From Bombardia bombarda (taxonomy: Eukaryota; Ascomycota; Sordariomycetes; Sordariales; Lasiosphaeriaceae), in the NCBI GenBank assembly GCA_030512295.1, contig JAULSR010000007.1:186001-250000 (forward strand): a stretch of DNA of 64,000 nt, given 5' to 3'. Under the pieces are notes generated by a model that saw nothing but the letters and a program-made list of their open reading frames with translations, was not told the origin of the DNA and searched no databases. The translations under genes and the position numbers were made by a program. This document shows positions 55,642 to 64,000 of this stretch, in pieces; position 1 is the first letter of the stretch, and each line of letters begins with the position of its first letter.

Positions 55642-56981
55642 ATGGACCATACGTACCAAGCGGAAGGAAACCACGATATGAAAGGTCCGACACGATTCAA
55701 CCCTCTCAGGCACTTGAAACATCGCCAGTCAGAGGATGGATACGCGCCAGTTTCGACGACGTCAGAACGACCACTTCATCCTTTGGCATTTGTCTCGCTC
55801 GGCTTAGTTCAGCTGGACGCAATCAAGCACCCTGGCTCGCTTCATGATGTTTTGGGTGGATCAGCAGTCAACAGCGTTGCAGGTGCGCGCATCGTTGCTG
55901 GAGAGCAGCAATCCAATCGGATTGGCCTTCTCGCCGTCGTTGGTGGCCACGACTTCTCAGATCATGCACGCAACACTTTGAAAACCTGGAAAACGACGCT
56001 CAAGATGGCCGAGACCAAGGATCACGAGACAACAAGGGCGCGCATAGATCATAGCCTGTGCAGCGCAGACGAGGCAGGTAAGTAGCCGATTCTGTCCATG
56101 TCGCGCCAGCCTGACTCAGGCGGACGACTGGACTAGGTCTGACATACCTGCCCTCTCACGCAGGCCGCATTCTCACAGTCAAGTACAGCAATCATCCGCT
56201 GTTCCCAAATCCACACGACCATTTAGCAAAAGACCCTCAGTTCCTTGGCGCCTCGTCGTTCCACATTTTCGGGAGCCCTCGTCGTCTTTACAACCAAGTA
56301 AAAGACCTCACGGCTCTGAGAGAGGCAACATTACAGCCACCGTTTGGCCAAAAACCCTTCATCGTCTGGGAGCTTGACGCAGCTGACGCCCAGCCACTCG
56401 ACATGGACGACATCCGAAAAGCATGTAGATTCGTCGACATCTTTTCACTCAACGACGTCGACCTGGCAAGACTTTTTACTGCCAGCAGCAGCAATCCGAA
56501 CCAGGACTGCACCAACGTCCCAGAATTTGACAGACGATCCCTTGAGAAAAACGCCGAGTCTCTGGTGAACAAGCCACAGGGCATAGGACGGGATCACAGC
56601 GGCGTCCTTGTCGTACGGGCGGGAGAGCACGGCTGCTTCATAGCTCAACGCCATCACCACCCCAAGACGCTGTGGCTGCCGGCCTTTCACGATCCCGGAC
56701 ATGCAGTGGTGGACGTGACGGGCGCGGGGAGCGTCTTTCTCGGGGCCTTGACATTTGCCATGGCGGAGCTGCATAAGAACATTGTCGACGCGGCCAAGAC
56801 GGCCATTGTCGCTGCCAGCTTTGCTGTCGAGCAGGTTGGACCGCCGGTGCTCAGTAGCGGTGTTGGCGCCTCCGAGGAGCTGTGGAATTGCGCCTCGTTT
56901 CATCGCAGACTGGATATCTACGAGAGAAAGATCAAGGCTAGGGTTAACTTGATGCCTGAGTTTTTGGGTCCTCTGTATTGA
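55642..56981 (+). CDS. pfkB/ribokinase-fold protein, Mak32-like
   Basis: Two exons, 55642-56077 and 56164-56981, 417 aa. The intron (GTAAGT...CACGCAG) joins ADEAG to RILTVKYSNHP. The N-terminal signature is LGGSAVNSVAGARIV, the substrate-side motif of pfkB kinases. The C-terminal signature VDVTGAGSVFLGALTFA corresponds to the ATP-site GAGD motif, but the usual catalytic Asp (DTxGAGD) is replaced by Ser near residue 335. This pattern resembles the yeast Mak32 group, where the same position is not Asp. Mak32 was named for a role in maintaining dsRNA killer virus, but its chemistry is unknown. So a sugar or nucleoside kinase activity should not be assumed. An alternative start at the second Met (13 codons on) is possible. 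Confidence 0.8.
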
Positions 56982-58779
56982 GTCTGACATCTGTATTGTA
57001 GAGTATATCAGGGTCTTCGGGAGTCGCTGTGGCTGTTGTAGTAAAAGACGATGCCGCTGAGGAGGGAGGGGGTAGGCAGAGATAACTTGTAGAAGTCTGC
57101 AGGGGAAACAGGCTCGCCGTAGTCAGGAAATTGACTTCTTGGATCAGTAGGTTCAATGGTGTGTGTAGGTAGGTGCTGCAGGGAATGAAGCTAATTGCCG
57201 GTTCAGTCAAATCTTAACACTTAGAAGAAACGGAAGCGAATGTTGTGATGCTCACGATAACGACTCTCGTGCCGGGAACGCGTCGGTTGTAGCTTTTGTT
57301 AGCACAATGCAATGCAACCCATTTTTTTTTCTTGGTGTTTGATAAGTCGATTGACCACGAACCCAGCGCACTTGTCCGTTTTCTAATACAAGGGTCATGA
57401 AGCCATGTTGTACAGCAGGCGCTAGGTTGCAAGTCAATTCCAGTGCGAAAGGTCCTGGGTTCGATTCCCAGCTCATCCACGCTATCTCTTTTGCTCCAGC
57501 TTGGTATATTTTATATTCTTTCACCCATCGAGTTCATTCAGGTGCAATCTATGTTTGATTAGTATTTGCTCAGTGCGTCGATATCGTTCTCAGTTTGTGT
57601 GCGAATCGTTTTCCTTTTACCTACGAGGCCTGACTCTGCGCAACAAAAGGGCACGCGCCTGTGTACCTTGACTGAAAGACACTGTGTGGGTACTCAGATG
57701 TTTACGAGTAAATGACTTTTCTACAGTAGTGTCTTGGGTGGATTTCAGCAGGGGAGCTTCGATTTCGAGGCAAAGATTTGCACTGCTTGTCTGAGAGTGA
57801 GACACCACGCTGGATGCAAGATCTCATGCACCCACCATCTTTATCTTTGGTTCGGGCCCGTCGGGGACCCGTGGCCCACCGTCCGAGGAACAGAAACGAC
57901 AGGGTTTGAAAATTTGGGGTAGCAAGTGGGGGCGGGGTTTCTCTGGCACGTGCAAATTCCAAGAGATGGAATGGCCGAAAGATAAGATAGCACAGTTTAC
58001 ACAGCACTTGATTGGCTGCCTGGTCGAACCTGCCAATTTTCCTTGTGCATTTGGGTTTGCCTGATGTGGGTCTCCGTTGCGAAATTTGGCGGCGAACAAA
58101 AGCTTGTCTCTAAACCGGTTCTGGCCAAGTGACCTCATGGATGGCCTGTTGGAAAACTCAATTGCCTGGGGAAGGTACGACCTGACAGGGTTCAGGACAG
58201 AACAGAAAAGACGAGTTGGTTGATTAACTCAGGTCGGCAGTGATCTCGACGACAACCTCAAGCTCAAGAGCACTCATTCAGCGATTCCCGCTCCTGGTAC
58301 GAATACGACATTGAAGGCCCCAAATGCGATCCTTAGCTCTGTCAGGTGGGGGCACTCCTGGCAAAGCTGGGACGATAACAGGACAGACCCCAACAAAATG
58401 TGCCAAGATCAACCTAGCCCGGTGTGTTGTTCTGTGCCCCATGCTTGGATGGGGCACAAGAATCGGCGCACCAGTCAACACTCATTTTTTTCTCTGCCTT
58501 CTCCATCTCGACGGCCAGGAAATCCTTTCCATCCGCGCAGAAAAAGGGACAAGACGGGTCAAAAGACGGAGAAGACGGGGCGACATCACCACCTCTCCAT
58601 CTGATCATAACTTGGCTGCGATCGCTGCTTGCTGACACTTTCGTTAATATCCGTCGTTGTCGTCTTATCGTGCCATTGAGTCAGTCAGTCGTCCAGCGCG
58701 ATCGATCAGATCGGATTGAGGCACGGCGACTGAAGTCATCACGAAGGACGAAACCGACACCGACGTTTCCGACATCAAG
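56982..58779. other. Spacer with a tRNA-like sequence
   Basis: No protein gene supported. A T10-like run sits near 57321-57330 and a tRNA-like sequence at 57385-57479. The last 500 bp are the promoter/leader of the second permease gene. Frames at 58424-58999 overlap that gene out of frame and are rejected. Confidence 0.45.
57385..57479 (+). tRNA. tRNA-like sequence (degenerate or intron-containing)
   Basis: The 3' half is convincing: a perfect T arm CTGGG-TTCGATT-CCCAG with an intact B box GGTTCGATTCC, then CTCATCCA as acceptor strand and discriminator. A TTTT terminator follows about 10 bp later. An A-box-like TTGTACAGCAGG lies upstream, and GCGCT/AGTGC can pair as an anticodon stem around an oversized 18-nt loop, which would fit an intron. 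The weak point is the 5' acceptor strand: GGATGAG is expected but the sequence there reads GGGTCATG-like text that pairs poorly. It is therefore either a tRNA pseudogene/tRNA-derived repeat or a gene I have not folded correctly. Isotype not assigned. Confidence 0.35.
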
Positions 58780-60475
58780 ATGGAGTCGCAAACGCAGAAC
58801 CAAGTACGGGTGGGCGAGCCCTTCAACGACGCCGAGTCGGCCGACGAGCGGCTCGAGGCCATGGGGTACAAGGCGGAACTTGCGCGGACGCGATCGACCT
58901 GGCACGTCACCTTCATGTCGTTTGTGCTGGCGTCGATCCCCTACGGCCTGGCCACGACGCTGTACTACCCCCTGCAGAATGGCGGCTCTGTCGTGGTGAT
59001 TTGGGGCTGGCTGCTCGTCAGCTGCATCATCCTGTGCGTGGCGGCGTCGCTGGGCGAGATCACGTCAGTTTTCCCCACGGCCGGTGGCGTCTACTACCAG
59101 ACCTTCATGCTGGCCCCCTCGCGCTTCCGTCGCGTCGCCGCCTACATGTGCGGCTGGGCCTACGTCGTCGGCAACATCACCATCACCCTGGCCGTCAATT
59201 TCGGCACCACCCTCTTCTTCGTCGCCTGCGTCAACGTCTTCGAGACAGAGCCCGGCGTCGGCGTCTGGGGCGCCGAGGTCTACCAGATCTTCCTGACCTT
59301 TGTCGCCATCACCGTGCTGTGCAACCTCATCTCCGTCTTCGGCAACAGGCACCTGCCCCTGCTCGACACCTTTGCTGTCTTCTGGACCTTTGCCGGCGTC
59401 CTCGCCATCATCGTCACTGTCCTGGCTGTCGCCAAAGAGGGTCGCCGCAGCGGTGCCTACGTCTTTGGCGACTTTGAGCCCACATCGGGCTGGCCCGCCG
59501 GATGGGCATTTTGCGTCGGCCTGCTGCACGCTGCCTATGCCACCTCGTCCACCGGCATGATCATCTCCATGTGCGAGGAGGTGCAGCACCCGGCCACCCA
59601 AGTGCCCAAGGCCATGGTCATGACCATTGTCATCAACGCCATCGGCGGCCTGATCTTCCTGATCCCCCTCATGTTTGTTCTGCCCGACCTGGCTGCCCTC
59701 GTCGCCCTCCCGTCCGGCCAGCCCGTGCCCACCATCATCAAGACCGCCGTCGGCTCATCTGGTGGCGCCTTTGCCCTGCTGATCCCTCTCATGGTCCTGG
59801 GCCTGCTCTGCGGTACCGCTTGCACCACCGCCACCTCCCGGTGCACCTGGGCTTTTGCCCGTGACGGTGCCATCCCCGGCTCCAAGTGGTGGTCCAAGGT
59901 CCACTCCACTTTGGACTTGCCCCTCAACTCCATGATGCTGTGCGCCGTCGTCGAGATCCTTCTGGGCGTCATCTATTTTGGCTCCACTGCCGCCTTCAAC
60001 GCATTTTCTGGCGTCGGCGTCATCTGCCTGACCCTTTCCTATGTCGCTCCCATCGTCGTGTCCATGGTGGAGGGGCGCGCACAGGTCCGGGGCGGCAAGT
60101 TCTTCCTCGGCAAGCTGGGCTGGTTTTGTAACATTATCGCTGTCGGTAAGATATCCCCTTCAACCCCCACCCCCATGCACATTATGCGTTATTACCTGAC
60201 AGCCTGCTAACCAAATTCTTCCTTCTTCCTCAGCTTGGTCTGCTCTCGCGCTGCCCTTGTTCTGCATGCCTATCTACATTCCTGTTACCTCCCAGACCGT
60301 CAACTACGCACCTGTCGTCTTCGTCGGCTTCTTTGGTATCGCCTCCGTTTGGTACTTTGCCTGGGGCCGCAAGAACTACCGCGGCCCTCCAACCGAGACC
60401 CAAGGAACCGTGGTGCCCTACGCCTCGCCCGAGGCCGCGCACTCGGCAGATCACTTCGCCAACAAGAAGGATTAG
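58780..60475 (+). CDS. APC-superfamily permease (amino acid/GABA type) 2
   Basis: Two exons, 58780-60145 and 60234-60475, 535 aa. The intron (GTAAGA, branch GCTAAC, acceptor CCTCAG) joins CNIIAV to AWSALALPLFCMP. A short acidic N-tail precedes about 12 transmembrane helices. Family marks are STWHVTFMSFVLASIPYGLATTLYYPL in the helix 1 region, EITSVFPTAGGVYYQ, CEEVQHPATQVPKAMVMT (the conserved loop), TSRCTWAFARDGAIP and GSTAAFNAFSGVGVI. It resembles fungal GABA/amino-acid permeases of the Uga4-like group that import amines into the cell. Substrate is inferred only at the level of amino acid or amine. Third positions are very GC-rich, suggesting strong codon bias and expression. Confidence 0.9.
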
Positions 60476-61175
60476 TATGCTGATTCTCTTATAATGTCTT
60501 CCTCCTCTGTCAACCAGAGCCGGAGTCTTTTATGTTTTGTATAAAATTTTGTCATGATAACCAATTTCTGAGCGTTTAACACTACTTGTCTTGTATGGTG
60601 AATGGAGCATGTCTGGGCCATGTGGCAGTCATGCCAACGCTGCATGTTGCACAGTCATATAATACCCCTCACTATCACGGGTTCTAGATAGCGAGATACT
60701 ATGAATGATAATGAGCCATACGAGAAGGAGGAGAGGATTCAGCTGGATGAGTCAAAAGGGGCTGCGCTCAGGTGGGTGGACTTGGAGGGACCCTCAAGCA
60801 CAGTCTTTTTATCCTTCGTTCCTTCCCATTGAGCCGCTCATACGCAGGCAGACCAGAAACGATGTAGCTCGAAGGTTATCGGTGTCCCTTCCTTGTTGAA
60901 ACTGAACACAGGGCAGGCAGGCAGACTCAACGACATGACACCCAGCCTCCCCCACACCACTCTCCTCTTCTTTTGCCAAACTGCACCGTCGCATCTTCAA
61001 CAAAGCTGCCCGCATTACAATTACTCTCAGCACTTGTCTCGACTGGAAACAACATTGTGCGCTGGTGTCAGTCTCGTACTCTCGCATTGCTACAAACATC
61101 TATTGGACCTTGGCCTTCTTTCTCTCTGCAACTGCTGCCAGCACCAAACAGCCAACAACATTCACTCGAGCCAAA
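60476..61175. other. Spacer between permease 2 and the acetyltransferase
   Basis: 3' flank of the permease and leader of the next gene; overlapping short frames only. Confidence 0.4.
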
Positions 61176-62064
61176 ATGGGGCAACTCGATGTTTCAGTTC
61201 GGGCTGCGGTCGACAGTGACTTCAACAGCATCAACCGTGTTGCCTTCCTGGCATGGGAAGAGGATCCGGTCATAGATTTCCAGGCGCCAAATAGTCTTAA
61301 TTATGTCGACGACTACCGGACACTCATATCGCGCATAGCTTCACGTGCTCTCCACTCCCCGACAGGCCTTACCTTTGTCGCAGAAACCGTGCCCACGACC
61401 GACTACCAAGCCCCCAAGATGGCGGGCTTCTGCAGCATGGAGCGGATGGTTGTGAAGGAGGGCAGGTACAATACCAGAGAGGCCAAGCTTGCCGCCCAGC
61501 GCTCGGTGGAGCGGCAATGGAAGCAGTTGCAGGACCACTTCAAGCTTTTTGAGGGTGAGTCAGATTTCATTTTCTGTGGTTTACCCTGCCTGCGACCCAG
61601 AGGAAGCTCGCTGACACGCAAGGCAAGCGGTTTCCAAGCCCAGTCCCATCAGAGGAACAGCGAGCATCGCGCTGAACAACAGGGCAGTGTCGCGCCATCG
61701 CACCGCGGCCTTTCGGTACACGGAAGAGGCACAGTACCACAATATGACGGTCAAGAGAGGGTTGACGTCGTGGTGGTGGATCTCATGCCTGGCGACAGAC
61801 CCCGAATACAAGGGCCAGGGCGTGGCCGTGCGCATTCTCGAGTGGTTCTGTACCATCGCCGACTTTGGAGACCAATGGATCGGCGTCAGCTGTTGCCCTG
61901 AGGCGGCGCCGCTTTACAAATACCTCGGCTTCAAGGTGTACAAGGTCTATACGGTGCAGATCAAGGGGGATTTTGAGGAGCAGCAGGTTGTAGTACTGCA
62001 CAGGAGGCCCACGGCCCGCAAGCCGCGCGCGCCTACAATTGGTGGGGTATCTTTGCTTGAATAG
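61176..62064 (+). CDS. GNAT-family N-acetyltransferase
   Basis: Two exons, 61176-61554 and 61628-62064, 271 aa. The 73-bp intron has donor GTGAGT and acceptor GGCAAG; the alternative acceptor 9 bases upstream (ACGCAAG) puts a stop in frame and was rejected. The N-terminus VSVRAAVDSDFNSINRVAFLAWEEDP is the typical first strand and helix of fungal GNAT proteins. The acetyl-CoA site is in WWWISCLATDPEYKGQGVAVRILEW, where KGQGVA fits the Q/RxxGxG/A loop. GVSCCPEAAPLYKYLGFKVYKVYTV is the C-terminal beta-strand pair with the common LYxxxGF signature. Acceptor substrate is unknown. A middle segment of about 40 residues rich in basic and Gln residues (KLAAQRSVERQWKQLQ) looks helical. Confidence 0.85.
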
Positions 62065-63882
62065 TTAGGTACTTTTTATGTCTTGGGTCTGGGTTTGGGG
62101 GTCCAAGCGGATTTGTTTTATGCAGCGATAAGAGGGTGCTTTTGTTTTTGGGAGATGAGGTAGTAGTGTAAAGCATGTTTTGTAGCTGGTAGCATTACAA
62201 GACGTTAACTTCTCTTCACAAAGATTCCCAAAGTGTTTAACGTACTGTTGATGGCTGGGAAGGTGTTTCTCTTTGACTTCTCCACCGGCCATGAGATCAA
62301 ACCGCACCGATAGTATCCAACAATGACACATTATAGTATGAACACGTAAGGCTCGTATACCAAAGCTAATGTTTAGTTCCACAGTTGTCCAACCCCATCA
62401 AGTACCAATCTGTTCAAAAATAGAGACATCTGACCACGTACCAGGTCTAGATGGAATTGATCAAGCAAAAAGTGAGATTCTTAATTAACAAAGAGAAAAC
62501 TTGTTTTGCATCAAGAGGGAATCGAAACCCCCCCCCCCCCCCCCCCCCCTCAATCTTGGAAGGGTTGAATCCTGACCACTAGCCCATTGATGCGTTTTGA
62601 TTGACTTGTTCAATTAAGGTATCGGAGCCATGGAACTGACAACTCCAAGGAGTCTATGTTCCGTAGCAGTGTTACCCACAAACTGGACTAGTAATTTGTA
62701 AAGACATAAGCCTCATTGGAGATAGCGTTCAAGTCGCAGTTTCAATGTTTGGACATGGTACCGGTATGAAATGAAAACACCGTATCTCATTTACGAGATT
62801 GATAATAGGCATAGTCGAAGTCAGTGCGCCTGGCTACTGTTCATATGCCTCAGACTGAGATAACAGAAACTGATTCAGGGTCCAGACTCTGTTGAAGCTG
62901 CACGAGCGGATATTGGTGGGGAGCCAGTGCAGTCTAGACTTCTGGCAGGCTAGCTTCGGGGGACAGAATCCGGGAGCAGGCCGCGCAGTTTGCAAGACGT
63001 AAGATATTGGAAAAGGAAGGTGAGATAAGACGCTACTTGTTCAACAAAGCGAAACTGAAGCGTGCGATCAACAGAAAAGGACACAAAAAGGGCAGCAGCT
63101 AAGGAGAGTCTGGGCGTGGGTGAGTGGTGCGCGGCATCTCCGCAGACAAAAAAAGACGGCATTATTGGCATTTTGACCTCACCACTTGGCTGTTGGCTGT
63201 CTTGGTTGGACTGGTCGGTGCGGACATTCACGAGCACGAGTCGTGGCGACGAACTGGATGACTGACCGGATGCGCGAATCAGCCAGTAAAAAGGCAAGTA
63301 GATTGATTTGAAATTGGGCATGATGGTGGTGCGCTGTGGTGCGCTGTGGTGCGCTGTGGTGCGCTGTGGACTCTTCCCGGCATGACGAAGCCTAGCTCTG
63401 CTCCTTTGCATCTTACCAAGAAGAATTTTCGTCCGGCCGTGGTGCAAATCGGCCACGGCAGATGGCATCATCGGCGACCCTCCACCGAACAGGCAAATTA
63501 TGTGTCAGGAAACCGGAATGATCCCTGATGGAAAAGCCTTGGTAACCATCCAGCGGTCCGATGCAGCAGCCTGACCAGGCCTGGCAAGCCTGGGTCCGCC
63601 GTCTTGGGACGCTAGCGGTGGCGACTTGCCCACCAACGCGCCCTGGGACGTCCCCTGTGGGAGCCGCATCCAACCGCTGCCATCCCAGCACCGGCCCAGC
63701 ACCCGTCAGCGCACCCATCGCACGCCCTGATAGGCCCTGGCCATGGCGTGATGGCGCGATGGCGCGATGGCGCCGGCCTTGTCTTCCTTAAAGTTTGCCC
63801 TAGTTCAGCGTCCGTCTCCCGTTCGTCTGACCTTTTTTCTGGCTCGTATCAGCAGTTCCAGGTCAGATTGTCAGAAGCAGCC
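62065..63882. other. Spacer with C-run and minisatellite
   Basis: A long C-run (about 20) lies near 62529-62549 and a 10-bp minisatellite at 63330-63370. The 173-codon minus frame at 62950-63471 has no domain. GATGGCGC is repeated three times near 63752-63772. The right end is the promoter of the last, truncated gene. Confidence 0.45.
63330..63370. repeat. 10-bp minisatellite, unit GGTGCGCTGT
   Basis: Four perfect tandem copies in spacer DNA. Confidence 0.85.
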
Positions 63883-64000
63883 ATGATGTCAAAGTTCTTT
63901 TCGCCAAAGGGCGACAACCACCACGACGGCTCGACATCCACCATCACCGACCACGACCACAAGAATGCACACATCTCGACGGCCCCCGAGGACCATGACA
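63883..64000 (+). CDS. Start of an unidentified gene, cut by the window end
   Basis: An open frame begins with two ATGs after a C/T-rich leader (MMSKFFSPKGDNHHDG) and stays open to the last base (39 codons). The N-terminus is hydrophilic and rich in His and Asp, like the cytosolic tail of a fungal transporter, but nothing diagnostic is present. Function cannot be given. Confidence 0.5.
   Translation, partial: MMSKFFSPKGDNHHDGSTSTITDHDHKNAHISTAPEDHD

Noticed and set aside
1..64000. Intact transposase, integrase or reverse transcriptase
   Set aside because: No catalytic motifs of these enzymes were found on either strand; repeats here have no coding capacity.

Overview
The window is nuclear DNA of a filamentous ascomycete (Pezizomycotina, most likely Sordariomycetes). 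The reasons are short 50-155 bp GT-AG introns that restore conserved protein frames, family types that are essentially fungal (HET domain, Clr5 domain, Zn2Cys6 regulator, PDR-type ABC transporter, GH26 with CBM35), long gene-free spacers, and many homopolymer and microsatellite tracts. I cannot name the species. Exon coordinates below come from splice signals plus protein continuity, read by eye.

Layout. 1-6.7 kb: a Clr5-domain/TPR-like protein (-) and a four-helix membrane protein (-) whose 5' end is unresolved. 6.7-11.5 kb: a long spacer with no convincing gene. 11.5-16.0 kb: a HET-domain protein (+) and an MDR oxidoreductase (+). 16-20 kb: a repeat-rich island and two divergent unknown genes. 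22.9-28.1 kb: two secreted proteins, a lysozyme-like protein whose reading frame is broken at a C6 run and a choice-of-anchor-B (LVIVD repeat) protein. 28.8-36.0 kb: a secreted GH106-type alpha-L-rhamnosidase (-) and a berberine-bridge-type FAD oxidase (+). 36-39.6 kb: a second repeat island with a probably broken gene. 39.6-47.9 kb: a divergent pair, Zn2Cys6 regulator (-) and full-length PDR/ABCG transporter (+). 47.9-49.4 kb: a third repeat island. 49.4-52.1 kb: a P-loop kinase-like protein and an APC permease. 52.7-54.4 kb: a GH26 mannanase with CBM35. 55.6-57.0 kb: a pfkB/Mak32-like protein. 57.4 kb: a tRNA-like sequence. 58.7-62.1 kb: a second APC permease and a GNAT acetyltransferase. 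The window ends inside the first codons of another gene.

How the genes fit together. The gene set suits a saprotrophic or plant/soil-associated lifestyle: polysaccharide hydrolases (GH106, GH26+CBM35, lysozyme-like), small-molecule import (two APC permeases), efflux (ABC) and oxidation (FAD oxidase, MDR). No PKS, NRPS or terpene synthase is present, so the window is not a backbone-containing secondary-metabolite cluster. The one clear regulatory unit is the divergent Zn2Cys6/ABC pair. Its shared promoter holds two copies of the 12-mer CTGACTCAGCGG, one of them inside a perfect palindrome.

The least expected structure is in the spacers. A ~235-265 bp sequence occurs twice in opposite orientation 31 kb apart (17.0 and 48.1 kb). 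A separate family of short elements built on CAACTATCCCA recurs in at least seven intergenic places. Neither corresponds to any family I recognise, and both look like old, decayed mobile or structural elements.
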